From Monocercomonoides exilis (Eukaryota > Preaxostyla > Oxymonadida > Polymastigidae), in contig LSRY02000004.1 in assembly GCA_001643675.2 (NCBI GenBank), forward strand, positions 2,217,501 to 2,281,500: a DNA stretch of 64,000 bases, read 5' to 3'. The first letter of the stretch is position 1, and every line of letters starts with the position of its first letter. Shown piece after piece: positions 31,400 through 45,684 of the stretch. The notes below the pieces were generated by a model. It was given only the letters and a program-made list of their open reading frames with translations. It did no database searches and had not been told where the DNA came from. The translations under genes and the position numbers were made by a program.

Positions 31400-31873
31400 A
31401 CAAAATATAGTTTTTAAATATTTTTGTTGAATTTTTGTTATCCTTTTATTGGATGAATGTTTGCCTTTTCTTTTCTTTTTCATTTGAATAATTGAATAAT
31501 TCCAACATTAAGGATTTCCTAATTTTTATGTACTAAAAGAGAAAACATGAACGGTTAATTTTTGAGATAAGGCTTTAAAAGAAATATTTCATTAATCTAA
31601 AAAAAAGTCTTTTCTGATTTTCATTTTGATAATGCTCTTTCAAGAAAAAATTGGAAAATAATAATTGAAAATAAATGTGAATATTCGAAACATTTTTTTT
31701 TCATGAGTGAAATACATTTAATCTTTCTTTTAATGTAAACTTGCTGAGAAAAAATTCAAAGATCGCAAATACCTTCATTACGTGCTTTATTGTGATCAGT
31801 AAAGTTTTGTTTGATTGTTTAAAGTCGATTGTTATATTTATTAACAAAATTGAAAGATAAAAGTGCCACATAA
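31400..31873. other. AT-rich intergenic spacer
   Basis: Separates the USP 3' end from the LRR-PP2C start; no gene seen. Confidence 0.5.
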
Positions 31874-34800
31874 ATGGGTCCTCAGCATAGTCATAATGTG
31901 AATGCTGAAACTATGAACTATGCCGATTACAAATTTCTTGAAATACCAAAGCCTCTTATTACCCAAAAACATCCGAATCTAGTTTCTCTTTCGCTATCAG
32001 GAAATCTCCTTACAACTGTACCTCCTATAAGAGCATTATTTCCAAAATTGAGGGTTCTACTTTTGGGGAAAAACCAAATGCAATCTTTGCCAAGTTCACT
32101 TTCAGGGATGGATACTCTAACCAAGCTTGTATGAGATATTTTAAGAATCATTTGAATGAAAAAAACTCAATTTGTAAAATTTTGAAAAATTTATTTTTTT
32201 TGAAATGTTTTTAATCTTTGCTTTAATACAGGATTTGACTTCAAATGTGATTGATACAATTCCTCATGTAGTTTTGTCAAATCTAGCTGATCTCATTTTA
32301 ACCGATAATAAGATTACAACATTAAAGCACGATTTGGGAATTTTATTTCCTAATCTGCACAACATTTGGATAAATAGAAATAAGTATAGATAAATGGCTT
32401 TTGAAAATTGAAATTAATTCTAACTTGAAACACATTTTTATGAAAACACATTTGAAACTTTGCAATATTTTAAGGTTGACAACGCTCCCCGCGATTGCGC
32501 ATCCAAAATTAGTGCAGATGGGAATTGATGGAAATCTTCTTAAAAGCCTGAAATCTCCAATGGATTGTGCTTCTCTGATTTCCCTAACTTTGTATTTGAA
32601 TGAACTGGAAGGGAAATTTTCATTTCCTCATCCATCTTCTTTGCCATCACTTCAAACATTGGATCTCCGATTCAATCACATAAGGTCAATTGATCCTGAG
32701 GTATTAGATTTGTTTTGGAAACTCAAAGATAATATTGTGCTTTCTTGTTTCGATATAACAACTTTTCTTTTCCTCAAAACTTAATATTTGCTTGTTTGTT
32801 TTTTATATCAGACGCTTTCTGTCTTTCCGAAGCTGAATCAACTTCTTCTGACACACAACGAATTGGAGATGATTCCAATGCAGCTGTGTCAACATCTGCC
32901 TCATCTGCGGCTGTTGTGGGTGGGAGAAAACAAGATCACTCAGCTGCCTTCTTCGCTTGAGCAACAAACAGTTCGATTTTTTTTTTTGGTTGAAGAATCA
33001 AAGATGTTTTTATTGATTTAATTGCTTTTTTCTATTTTGACTCATTTTCATTCATTTTTGTAAAGTCACTGGCTTCCCTTTTTGCCTCGTCAAATTTCAT
33101 TCAGTGGTGCCCTCCTCTTCATTACCCTCATCACTTTCGGAATGCTTCTTCTTCCTCTTCTTCTTCCTCATCGTCATCATCGTCATCATCTTCTTCAGCC
33201 ATTTCGACTGTGCTTCGAATAAACCTGTCAGACAACTACCTTTCCCTCTCTCCTCCACTCGGCTCAATCACTCTGCTGTTTGCGTGTGACAGAAACAGAC
33301 TGACTGAATTGGGACGTATGTTTTATTTAACCTTCTTTTCTTTGGTTTTTATTTTATTTTATTTTATTTTGTTTTGTTTATTGGAATCTTTAATACGTTC
33401 ATTCAAATATCATTTTGTTATACCCCATCCATTTCCATTGAATATGATATCTTCATGTGTATTCTTTATGATATTCTTCTTCTTCTTTAACTTCAGCGAT
33501 CCAACTGCCATCGAGATTGAATGCTCTTCATCTGCGCTTCAACCAGCTCTGTCGCATTCCATTTGTCATTTCAGAGCTGACACAGTTGAATGTGCTGTTG
33601 CTGAGTGGAAACAGAATAGAAAGAATTGACGATGAAATGGACGAGGCAATGGAAGAGGAAAAGGCAAAAGAAGAAGAAGAAGAAGAAGGAGAGGAAAATG
33701 AGAAGGGAGAAGGAAGCAACAAATGTTGTGAAGATGAAAAGAAGGATGAAAAGAAAGATGAAGTTAAAGGAGAAGATAAAGATAAAGATAAAGAAAAAGA
33801 GGAAGGAATCAAAGTTGAACAAAAAGATGCAAAAGAAGAGGAAAAAGAAGGCACAAAAGATGATAACAAGAAAGAGCCAGAAGTTACTTCTAAACAATCA
33901 TTGAATGCGTCATCAGCATCATCATCTGCTTCTTCTTCTTCTTCATCTTCTTCAGACGAGACTGTTGAGATGTCATCAGAATCCTCTCCATCTCCTTCTC
34001 CTTCCCCTCAGAACACTCAAACAATACCCTCTTCCTTCTTCTCCTTCTCGTTTGCCAAGCTTTCCTATCTGAAAGTGCTCGATCTCTCCTTCAACCGCCT
34101 TCATCGTCTCCCTTCCTCTCTCCGCTGTCTCAATCAGCTGCAGCGTCTCTCTCTCGCCTTCAACACCCTCACCACACTGCCCTTTTGGCTCTTTCTCTTA
34201 CCTTCACTCAACTGCCTCGTGCTCTCTGGCAACAGAATAGAAGCACTCCCTTCTTATGAAGAGATCAAAGAATGTGCTGAGAGAGAAAAGGCACTCAACA
34301 AGAAGAAGAAGAAGAAAGAGAAGAAGAAGAAGAAGTTGAAGTCCAAATTGGAGAAGAAAGAAAAAGAAGCAGAAAAAAAGATGAAATCTCAGCCAGACAA
34401 AACAGAAGGGGCATCTCCAACAGAATCATCATCATCACCTTCTTCTTCTTCTTCCTCTCCTTCTCCTTCTCCTTCTTCATCCAGTTCAGCTGATTCTCAT
34501 TCATCTTCTCTTCCATCTGATCCACTTTCATCCACAACTGTTGTTTCATCATTGGACACATCATCACCTCAACCTCCATCCAAACAGACTCTTCCCCCGC
34601 CTCCACCACCTCCTCCCCCTCCTCCTCATTCAAAGACCTCTCTTTCTTCTTCCTCCCCTTCCTCTTCTCTTCCTCCCAATCCTCCATTCCTCACTGCTTT
34701 ATCCACCAACCCTTCCATCACTTTGTCTCCTCTTGTCACGTTGACCCTCAACTCCAATGCTCTTTCTGAGTTTCCCTCTCTCATCTTCAACTTCGCTGCC

Positions 34801-37800
34801 ACACTCCAATCGCTTCGGCTGGCACACAATCGCATTTCTCTTCTTCCGCCTTGTCTGTTTGCTGAGCTGCCTTTCCTCACACGCCTCGACCTCTCCTACA
34901 ACAGAATATGTGACCTCCCTGACACTTTCTTCAACCTCCACGCACCTGACACTAATGCTTCTCCTCCTCCTCCTACTTCCCTTTCATCATCATCATCATC
35001 TTCTTCTTCTTCTTCTCTTCGTCCTTCCTCTTCCACTCAGAAGGCATCTCCTCCATCCACACGCTTCCCCCTCTCTCTTCGCCAAAAGCCACAAAACATC
35101 TCTTTCGTCGACTTGTCTCACAACAGAATTCGAGCACTCCCAAAGTCCATTCTATCTCTCCATCCCTCTTTGGACAGGCAGCAAGAGCTGGTTGTGAACA
35201 GACTGCTCCATTCGACTGCTCATCTCATCAATGGACACACCAATGAATGCAATGAACCTCACACTCTCTCTTCTCATCATTCATCTTCTTCCTCCTCTTC
35301 TCCTTCTCCTTCTCCATTTGTGTCTAATTATTCTTCTCTTTATTCTCCTTCTCCTTCTCCTTCTCCTTGTTCATCATCATCATCTTCTTCATCATCTTCT
35401 GCACCGTCTGCTTTGTCTCCATCATATTCTCCATCTTCTTCTTCATCACCCCAACAAAAGAGATCAACCAGAATTGCTTTTGTTCCATCTTCTTCTTCTC
35501 TTTCTTCATCCAACTTGGCTGTTTCACCATCACCATCTCCCTCTCCCTCTCCATTGGATGCAAAAGCTGATGAAGATAATTCATCAGAGAAGAAGGAGAA
35601 GGAGAAGGAGAAGGAGAAAGAAGAAAAGAAAGAAGAGCCAATCAAAAAAGAAGAGAAAACAGAAAAAAGCGAACAGAAAGAAAAAGAAGAGGAGAAAGAA
35701 GTGAATGCCATTCTCAAAGAAATTGAAGAGACAGCCAAAATAATATCATCATTCACCTCATCTATTGTTGATGGAGAAGCAAACACAACAACTTCATCAT
35801 CATCATCATCACCATCGTCATCATCATCATCATCATCATCATCATCTTCTATTTCATCAGATGATTCTGTTTCATCACCTGCTCCTTCTCCTTTGAAGAT
35901 TGTTGAATCATCGCCATCTCCATTGCAATTGTCATCATCATCTTCCTCTTCTTCCTCTTCCTCTCTCTCTCTTCATTCGTGTTCTGATGATATTCCTCCT
36001 CAGCCCCTATCTCCTCCCTCTTCTTCTGAAAGTATTCCAAAAGACTCCAAAGAGATAAAAGAGATAAAAGAGATAAAAGAGATAAAAGACATTCCATTTT
36101 CTCCTCCCTTCTCCACTCAAAATGCTCTCCTGTCTTCTTCTCTCTCAAAAGAGCATCTTGTTTCTCTTCCTCAAAGCGATGTGGCTGATTCTCCTCCGAT
36201 TTCTCCTTCATTCTATCCAGACAGACCAATCATTGACATGCCTGACGAGGATGAACAGAAACAAGATGCAAATGACAGCTCTAATGCATCATCATCATCT
36301 GCTTCTTCATCTTCCTCCTCTTCTTCTTTATCACCATCACCATCACCATCACCATCACCATCACCATCAACAACAACAACAACATCATCTTCTTCTTCTA
36401 TTTCATCTGCCTCTTCTAATGCCATCAGCATCTCTTCTGTTCCAATGCCATCCACATCACCCACATCACACTCATTCTCCACAAGACACATCTTCTCTGG
36501 CTCAAAAACATCTGCTTCTTCTTATTCTTCTCCAAACCCTCCTTCTTCTCCATTCACAACTTCTTCCTCTTCTTCTGCTTCCGCCTCCTCATCTTCTTCC
36601 TCCTCATCTTCTCCTTCCTCTTCCTCTTCATCATCTATTTATTCCACCACCTCCTCTTCTTCTCCTTTCTCTTCTCCTCTTTCTGCTTCATCATCATCAT
36701 CTTCCTCATTAGCTTCATCTTCCTCTTTCTCATCTTCATCTTCCTCTGCTTTGTCATCACCTTCTCCAAGTCCATTGAATTCAAACAAAAACATTCAGAA
36801 ACCATCAAATGCATCTTCATCAAATACAACCTCATCATCAACATTATCATCATCATCATCTTTATCATCATCCATAGCTAAACCAAAAATATCATCAACA
36901 TCATCAACATCTTCTGCTTCATCATCATCATCATCATCATCATCATCTTCTTCTTCTTCATCTGTTTCAGATATTCCTCCTCATCGCAACTTCCTTTTTG
37001 TGGATATTTCATTCAATTTCATCGGAGCAATGAAATGGGGCAGTGAAATGGATTATTATTTGGATGAAGAGGAAAGAAAAGAGCAGATGGCACATCTGAC
37101 AAGAGAAAGCAGAAGGAAGGAGAGAAGAGAGAAGGAGAAGGAGAAGGAGAAAGGGAAAGAGAAAGAAGGAGAGGAGAAAAATGAAGAAGAAGAGGAAGAT
37201 GAAGAATTGAAAGGAGAAGCAAAAGGAGAAGAGGAAGGAGAAGAAGAAGTGTTGCCATTTGATGCTGTTTCGATGGGAGTGACACTTTCTTTGTCTCCTC
37301 CTTCATCTCCTGTGCACAAACAGATACCTCCTCCAACTTCATCATCTTCTTCATCATCATCTTCATCTTCTTCATTATCTGCCTCTTCTTCATCATTAGC
37401 TTCATCATCTTCTTCATCTTCTCTTTCACAACCAGAAATAAAGAAAAGCTCTTCAACATCTTCAGCAGCTCTTTCAACCACATCTCCTTCTCCTTCACCT
37501 TCCACTCATTTCCCATCACCTCCCTCTAATCCCTCTTCTAATTCTTCATCTTCTAATTATTCTTCTTCCTTCTCTTCCTTCTCCTCTTCTCCCCTTCTCC
37601 ACTCCTCTACTCTTCAGAACATGCTCTTTCTGTCTTCTCCTTCTCTCTCTCTCATCATCCGGTGTGTCTCTTCCACCCAGTGCCCTTCCTCTGACAAGCC
37701 ATGGGTCTCCTTTTCAATGGGAAAGAGGTTGTTTGAAAGAGAATGGCGGAGAAGAAGATTGGAGAGACAGAAAATGAGAGAGGAAGCTGTGAAAGCGAAA

Positions 37801-40800
37801 GCAGATGAGAAAGAAAGAGAGAAAGAAAGAGAAAAGGAAAGAGAAAGAGAAAGAGGAAGAGGAAGAGAAGAGGAAGAGATGAATGTCAGAGAAAGCGAAA
37901 GAGGAAGAGAAGACACGATGAATGAGAAAGAGGAAGAGGAAGAAAAAGAAGATAAAGAAAACTTATCTGCAAAAGAGGCAGACAAAATGAATGAAGATGT
38001 TTCATTTGAGGAAACAACAAATTCGTCACAAAATTCTTCTGTCTCGTCCACACCCACAAAAAGAGAGCATTCCAAAATGAGTTCATTCATCTCATTCATT
38101 TCTGCTGGCTACAAATCAAATCCCTCAAAATCTCCTTCAGCTTCTTCTCAACAACTTTCTTCTTCTCCTTCTCCTTCTCCTTCATCAACATCTCCTTCTT
38201 CTTCTCCTCAAAATGACACAATTCCATTGCAATCTTCTCCAAATGCAATTTCTTCTTCTTCTTCTTCCTCCTCCTTATCATCATCGTCTTCATCGTCTTC
38301 TCCTTCTTCAACACAAAACAATTTATCTTCTTCAAATTCTTCTGAAATTGACCACATTTCAACATCAACAACATCATCATCTTCAACTTCTTCTTCATCT
38401 TCTCCTTTCACTTCACTTTCTTCTCTGACTTCAAAATTGTTTTCTCGCTCTCCTTCTTCTCCTTCTCTTTCATCTTCCTCTTCCTCTTCCTCTTCCTCCT
38501 CCTCCTCCTCATCATCTTCATCTTCTTCATTGTCTCTATCTTCCTCTTCCTCTTCTTCTCCTTCTTTTTCAATTCGTTATTATTCCTCTCTATTTCCTTC
38601 TTCTTCTCCTTCCTCTTCTCCTCTCCCTTCATCCTCACCAACATCTTCTTCTGATCATCTGCTGATGGCTCCTTTGGATTCCACTTCATCTTCTTCTATT
38701 TCATCATCATCATCTTCTTCTTCTCCAACCATTCTTCTTCATCTTCCACATTCCAATCTTCCTGACTTGTCATTTGTTGATGAAATTGCCAATGAAACAG
38801 AACATAACAACACTTCTGTTGATGATGATGACATTCTTTCTTCTTCTTCTTCTTCTTCTTCTTCTTCTTCTCTTTCTCTAAAGACTCAACAAAAGACAAA
38901 ATACAACTCAAAACAGAAGCAATCAAAGATAACATCTAATATCTCGCCATCATCTTCTCTTTCTTCTTCTTCTCTTTCCTCTTCCTCTTCCACTTCTCCT
39001 GTGTGTGATGCAGACACAGATGTCTCTCTCTTGTCGATGGATGCAAACGACTTCAACTTCCTCTTTTCGGCAAAAGAGAGAGAAAACGAGGCAGAAGGCG
39101 GTTATGTTTTTGTGAGCCAAAGAAAAAGACCTCTGTCTCCACTTCAGACACAACACACGATTTCTCCTGCATCTTTTGGAGAGAACGAGAAGGGAAAAGA
39201 AGAGAAGAAGGGGAAGAGAGAGAAAGAGAAGGAGAAAGAGAAGGAAAAGGAGAAAGAGAAAGATAAAGATAAAGATAAAGAGAAGGAAGGAGGAGGAGAG
39301 GAAGAAGAAGATGCAAAATCGAAAGGAAAGAAGAAAAGTGAGAGAGATGCGAAAGAGATTTATTCTCAAATGTTTTTGTCGACAGATGAGACAGAACAGA
39401 ATGACTTGTGTCCGCTTTGCTTTCCTCCATTTCCTTCTCCTCCAATCAGCATCAGAAAAGAGAAGGAGAAAGAGAAGGAGAAAGAGAACAAAAAAGAAGA
39501 GGAACCTCTTTTTGGAAGCATTCCACAAGAAGAGGAAGGGGCAGATGAAGATGATGACGAAGAGAAAGAGAAAGAGAAAGAGAAAGAGAAAGAGAAAGAG
39601 AAAGAAGGAAAAGAAGATAAGCAAAAAGAGAATACAAATACGAATGCAAATGAAAATGAAGAAGAGAAAAAAGAAGAGAAAAAACCTGTTCAAGTAGAGC
39701 AATTAACAGCAGAAGAACCAAAATGTCTGCCATCCAATTCGGATGAACCGCAACTGCTGCACAATTCATCAGATGATCATTCATCTGCCTCTGATGACAC
39801 TCAACAACAACAACAATATGAAGAAGAAGTGAAAGAAGAAGAAGAAAAAGTGAAAGAGAAAGGAGAAAAAGGAGAAGAAGAAAAAGAAAAGGAAAAAGGA
39901 GAAGAAGAAGCAGAATCTGCCATTGAACATCCAACAGAGCCATTAATTCCTTCAGCAGATGACACAATTTCTTCATCTTCTGGTTTTTCTGCACAGCCAA
40001 CATCTGTTTTGAATGAGTCTTTTGGAAGCAAAAAAACTGAAAAACACGAAACAGATGAAAAAGAAGAAGACAAAGAAGAAGATAAAAAAGAAGACAAAAA
40101 GGAAAGTGAACAATCAGACAACAAAAAGAATGAAGCACTTATTCCAAAGAAAGTGGAACCAGAAGAAGAAGAAAAAGAAGCAGCAGTAGCAGAAGAGGTG
40201 ACTTCAGTGAAAGTGTTGGTGACCTCTTCAATCACATCCACCCAGCCGACATCGAACAAAACATCTTTTACTCGCCACTCGCGCACTCTTTCTCAATCAA
40301 ACACCAAAAGACGATCACTTTCTCCTTCTGTCTCTTTGTCCTCTTCCCAGTCAGCTCTTTCTTTTCCTTCCTCTTTCTTCCTCTCTTCTGGCGCTGACTC
40401 TGAAATGTTTGGTGCTCTCCCTCCATCTGCTGCTTCATTCGAACCTTCTCATTCTTCCCTCTCTTCTCTCTCTTCTGCTTCTGCCTCTGCCTCTTCCTCT
40501 TCTTCTTCATCCAAAAAACCTCTTTCTTCAATGCCCTTTTCTCCTTTCACTTCTTCTTCCTCATTCAAATCCAACTCTTCCTCCAAAAAGAGTGCCTTCT
40601 TCCTTTCTTCTTCTTCATCCAACAGAAAATCCTCTTTAACATCTTCTTCTTCTTCTTCCTCCATATACACCTCTATTTATCCTCAGCTGAATGAACTTCC
40701 ATCTCTTCTGCCGCCCTTCTTGTCAATGGACACCCTCAGACCATCTGTCCATCCACACACGAAGAGTGGAAGATTGAAGGATGACGAAGAAGAAGAAGAA

Positions 40801-43800
40801 GATAATGATAAGGAAGGAAAAGAAGAGAAAGAGAAAGAAAAAGAAAAAGAAAAGAAGGAAAATGAAACAAAAAAGAGTGACAAAAGAGCAAATGGAGAAG
40901 AAAAAGAAGAATCAGAGTCAGAATCAGAGTCAGATGATGGAGATAAATCACCTCCGCCCACACTCATCCACCGACTGGGCACAAAAAGAAAGAATGTTCT
41001 GTTTTCAACGCCAATTGCGTCATCTTCATTGGCCACCCCACAAAACAGAACAAGAACACCTCTTCTTCACTCGAAGACGAACTTTGCAGCCACAAAAGAC
41101 GAGTGGAAGACTCTTCTGCTCACCAAAGATGCACATTCAGCTGATGACAGAGAAGGAAAGAGAATGGAACAGAATGGAAAGAATGGAAAGAATGAAGGAA
41201 TGAAAAAGGAAGAGAAAGAAGACGAAGATGAGAAAGAGAAAACAGAGAGGAAGAAGAAAGTATCATTTATGCTATCTTCATCAAGCATTTGGAACGGGTC
41301 AATCAAAAAGGAAGAAAAAGAAGAAGAAGAAGAAAAGAAGAAAGAAAAAGAAAGTGAAGAATCTAAAAGTGAAGATGAGATGGCAATTCCTGTTCTTTTG
41401 AGGCATAAAAATGATAAGTCACAAAATGTCAGTCAACAAGAAACGAAGAAAGTGGATGAAGGAGAAACGAAGGACAAAGAAATAAAAAGCGAAGAAGAAG
41501 GAAAAGAAGAAGGAAAAGAAGAACAAAAAGAAGAAGAACAAAAAGAAGAAGAGAAAGACAATCAAAATTCATCAACAGACGCAAAAGCAGAAGTTCAAAA
41601 AGAAGAGAAGAAAGAAGAAAAGCCGATAGAAATCATAGAGATGGTTTCCTTTGGTGATGACTCAGATGCTTCAACTGATCAATCATTATCATCATCGTCT
41701 TCTTCTTCTTTATCATCTTCATCATCTTCCAATTCGTCTTTTTCAGTTACAACACTTTCTGAATTGACTTCTGCTCAAACATCTTCAAACAATTCGTCTC
41801 AATCAACCACAAAAGACAACACCACTCAATCCACAGATAATCAAACATCACCACTCAATCTACCAAGCACCCCTGATTCCATCACAATTTCTATTTCTAC
41901 TCCTTCTCCTTCTCCTTCTCTTTTGTCTTCCTCTCTTTCTTCTCCTCTTCCTTCTCCTTTCATTTCGCCCACTTCACTCTCTCCTCTTCGGCTACCTTCC
42001 ACAAACACATCCTCTGAGTCTCTTCAGCTTCCTCCCTCTCTCTCCTCTCCTTGTGCCTCTCCTCCCTCTCTCCTCTCTCCCTCCTACACTTCAACCTCTC
42101 CTTCTCTCCCTCCTCTTCCTTCCTCACCCACATCCCCCGTTCCTCTGCTTCCTCCTTCCTCTCCTCTTCCCTCTGATTCTACTCCCCCACCATCACCCCC
42201 AACCCCTCCCACTCCTCCTTCTCCACCCCCAACTCTTCCTTCTCTTCTGCCTCACTCTGTCTCCTGCTGCGAAACATGCGGTGTGAGACCGACGATGGAA
42301 GATGCTGTGCTCATTCTGCCCTGTTCGGGGTGGGACATCAGCACTCTCATCGAAGACAACCAAATACCCCTCTTAAGAAGACTGCTTCTGATGCCACAGG
42401 AAATAAGGTTCCACAAAGATGGGATGAAAGTTTTCAACGAAAGAGAGGCAGAAAGATGGCAGAAGAAAGTGGAGAGAAGGAGAGCAATGGAAGAGCAATG
42501 GGAGAAGGAGGCAAAGGAAATGATGGAGAAGCAGGAGAGGAAAGAGGCGTTGAGAAGAAATGACAAAGAGAAAGAAAAAGAAAAAGAAAAAACGGAAAAA
42601 CTTGAAAGTTCATCCAACAGTGGAAGCAAAGGAAGAGGATTCTGGTCGTCTTTCCCGTCTTTTGGCTCAATCAAATCGAAGCTTGTGCATCCACTGACAT
42701 CCGCCAGTGGTTCATCTGCATCTTCATCATCATCGTCTTCTTCTCCTTTCTTCTCCTCTCATGTCCCTTCTCTCCACTCCCTTTTGTCTCCTCCTCCTGT
42801 CCTCCCTCCTTTCACTCGCTACTTCAACCCCAAATTGGAAGGAGGATGTGGCATTTTTGCGGTGTTTGACGGACACAAAGGACCAAATGCAGCGAATTTC
42901 TTGTCTTCGCACTTTGTCTCTGTCTTTCTCGAGGAATGCAGCACATTTGCTTTGGAGAACAGAAAGAGGAAGCTGAAAGAGGCTGTTACGGTGAGAAGGT
43001 TGAAGGAGAAAGAGAAGGAGATTGAAAGAGAAAGAGAAAGAGAAAAGGAAATTGAACAAGGAAGCGACGAAAAGAATGAGAAAAGCAAAGATTCAGAAGG
43101 CATCCCAATCTGCGTGAAAAGCGAAGAGCAGAAAGGAGAAAACGGCAACTGGGTGTTCATTAAGAACGTGAACAACACAGAAGAATCAAAAGAAGAAGGC
43201 AAAGAGGAAGAAAAGAAAGCAGATGGAAATTCGACAGAAACAACTGGAACGCCAATTGTATGCTCTTCATCAGCAGCGCCTGTTCCTGAGCATCCGAATT
43301 TTGCTTCTGAAGATCTGTCGAATGTGTCTGCAGACCAAAATGCACCTTCTCTTTCAAACGATCGTCCCTCTCTTTCATCGCAGTCGTCTTCTGACTCAAC
43401 ATCTTCATCTGATCCACCGCTGCTGACACGAATTCTGCAGTCCACATTTGCCAAGCTGCTTGTGCAGATGAAGGAGTTGTGTGTGCCAGACGGTGCATGT
43501 GCCCTTGTTGCTGTTGTCTGCCCATCGCGTGTCTACCTCGCTAATGTTGGCGACTGCAGAGCTGTTCTCGTGTCAAGATTTTACGATGCTTCTGTCTTTG
43601 GCTCAAGGAAAAGAGGGCATTGCAAACAGGATGAAGAAGAGAAAGACAAAGGAAACAGAAGCAACAAAAATGGAGAAACTGAAGATGGAAAGAGAGACAA
43701 TTCAAAAGAATCTGAAGAAGGAAGTTCTTCGGATACCCATTCAAGCAACTCTTCGACTTCTCTTTCTCAGTCAATCATTACTCCCACAAAAATGTATTCT

Positions 43801-45336
43801 TCCTCATCTTCTTCTGGAGTGCTGCTTCAGTCTTCCCCTTCCACTCTACAGGATAGTCACAGCCCAGCTGTATCACCTTCTCCTCTTCCTTCTCCTCTTT
43901 CGTCTCTTTCTCTGACCCCATCACCTCTTTCACCAGCAACACCTTATGTTTCATCTGCTTTGTCTATACAGCCTTTCCATTCGGCTGATCTTCTTCAGCC
44001 ACTTGTGATGTCTCCAGCAGCAACTTATGCTTCTTCTGCATCTTCATTTTGCTCAAATAGCTCTTTCAAACCAACAACCTCTTTCTGTCCAACTTCTCAT
44101 CTTCATCCTCTTCCTCTTCCTTCTTCTTCTTTGGATACTGCTGAATCTATTTTACCTGCAAATTCCGCAAATCCACCACCACCACCACCATCACCATCAT
44201 CATCATCACCCTCGACTCCATCTGACTATCAACCTCATCCTTCGTCTTGTGCTGAATGCCATCCATCCTTCCATCCTCCTTCTGAATTCTTTCCTCCTCC
44301 AAATCCTTCTGCCTCTCTTCGCCATCCGCTCTTTCTGTCGTCTCCTTCCATGCAGATTGTGGGGAAAGCTGCCACAATCGACCACAAGCCAATCAACAAG
44401 AGAGAAGAGAGGTATGTCAAGAGCGTGAACGGCTTTGTGTCGAACGAGCGGCGCATCAACGGAATTTTGGCAGTGGGCAGAGCGATGGGCGACTTTGACA
44501 TGGCACCTGCAGTCAGCAACGAGCCAGACTTGTTCTGTTTGGACATCGACAGATGGAATGGACTGCACCTGGGCAGAGAGGAGGAGGAGGAGAAGGAGAA
44601 GAAGGAAGAGGAGGAAGAAGAAGACAGCAAGAGAAAGGAAGAAAAGAATGAGAAATGTGTTGAAGAATGCGGCAAAGAGAGAACGGTTGCTTCAGCCAAT
44701 TCAGAACAGCCAACAGACACGATGGAATCATCTTACTCAGCCTCGTTCTCAAACACCCCCTCATCTCCAATGAAACAGCCTCATTCATCTCTTCAGATGC
44801 CTCCTGTCCGCAGTTGCGGATGCCAGCGGAGTGAGCCAGTTGAGCTGAATTCGTCTTTGGCAGCTGTGCTGGACGAATGGATTTCTCCTCCAATTCCTTT
44901 CCCTTCTGCTTGCCACGAAGATGTCGAGACAAACCAGCCTCCACATTTGTGTGCTCGGATGGCAGAAAAGAAGGAAGAGGAGGAGAACAAGAGCGAAAAG
45001 TGCTCTCTTCCACATGCAGCTGTCCAGACATCGTCGTGGGAGCGAGAAGATGTGGCGCTTGTGATTGGCTGCGATGGACTGTTTGATGTGATGGACAACC
45101 AGCAGATCGCTGAAATTGCCTGCCCCTGGATGAACCCTGCAGACACAGATGTGTTCAACGACCCAGTCTTTGACAGCGAAGACGAGGAGAACAGAGGAAA
45201 CGAGAGAGGACACGGCTGCTTCTGCAGGAAAGTCAAGAGAGGCCAGCTGGCTGAGCTGGCTGCGCTGAGGTTGAGGTCAGCTGCTGATGCATTGGAGTCA
45301 ACGGATAATTTGAGCGTGATTGTTATAGTTTTGTAA
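31874..45336 (+). CDS. Giant leucine-rich-repeat / PP2C phosphatase protein (~4293 aa)
   Basis: Six exons: 31874-32128, 32232-32383, 32475-32700, 32812-32970, 33066-33315 and 33497-45336. All are GT-AG and frame-consistent; the last is an 11.8-kb single exon. Residues 1-400 are LRRs (LVSLSLSGNLLTTVP; LNALHLRFNQLCRIP). More LRR blocks recur near 540-600, 760-830, 880 and 1510 (FVDISFNFIGAM), separated by long serine tracts, Lys/Glu runs and polyproline. About 1700 residues of Ser and KEKE low complexity follow. The PP2C domain occupies about 3270-4293 with every metal-site motif: GVRPTMEDA, AVFDGHKG, GDCRAVL, GRAMGDFDM, GCDGLFDVMD and DNLSVIVIV. It is expanded roughly threefold by low-complexity loops. 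Predicted Mn/Mg-dependent Ser/Thr phosphatase with an LRR targeting arm, recalling LRR-PP2C proteins such as PHLPP and yeast adenylate cyclase. No membrane segment seen. Confidence 0.88.
33900..42240. repeat. Serine-codon (TCN/TCA) and Lys/Glu-codon low-complexity tracts inside LRR-PP2C exon
   Basis: Alternating purine-rich (GAA/GAG/AAA/AAG) and pyrimidine-rich (TCT/TCC/TCA) codon runs on the plus strand. Pure serine runs reach about 20 codons near 38480-38530; there are also PSPSPS runs (36327-36366) and EKEKEK runs (39570-39605). Strand asymmetry flips repeatedly, which makes long mirror-like purine/pyrimidine blocks. The many opposite-strand open frames here are by-products. Confidence 0.8.
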
Positions 45337-45684
45337 AGAGAGGTATTAGGCTTTGTTTTATTTGAGAGTCTGAAAAATAAACAATAATCTATGAAACAAA
45401 ATGTTTGTTTGTCCAATAGGCAAATTATGTATTTTTATGTATTAATCAATATTTTGAGCTTTTCCATTTTAATTCTTTAACATTTATTTTTTTTTTCCAA
45501 CTTTATTTGTAGACATCAAATGATCACCGCATTTTCTTGATGTTAGTTATTAAAATGTATTCAAAAATTTTTATGAAAATATAAAATATTCATAATTTGC
45601 CTTTTTGAAAAACATATTTCCAAAAAAAAGATGAATGATATTATTATTATATCTCTTGATCAAAAAAATCACAAATTATCGAAA
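45337..45684. other. AT-rich intergenic spacer
   Basis: Between the LRR-PP2C stop and the SDF2-like start; AATAAA occurs near 45375. No gene seen. Confidence 0.5.

Noticed and set aside
33528-42670. Many long minus-strand and alternate-frame ORFs inside the LRR-PP2C exon
   Set aside because: They are mirror products of Ser (TCN) and Lys/Glu (GAR/AAR) codon runs; composition is Leu/His/Met/Glu repeats without domains.
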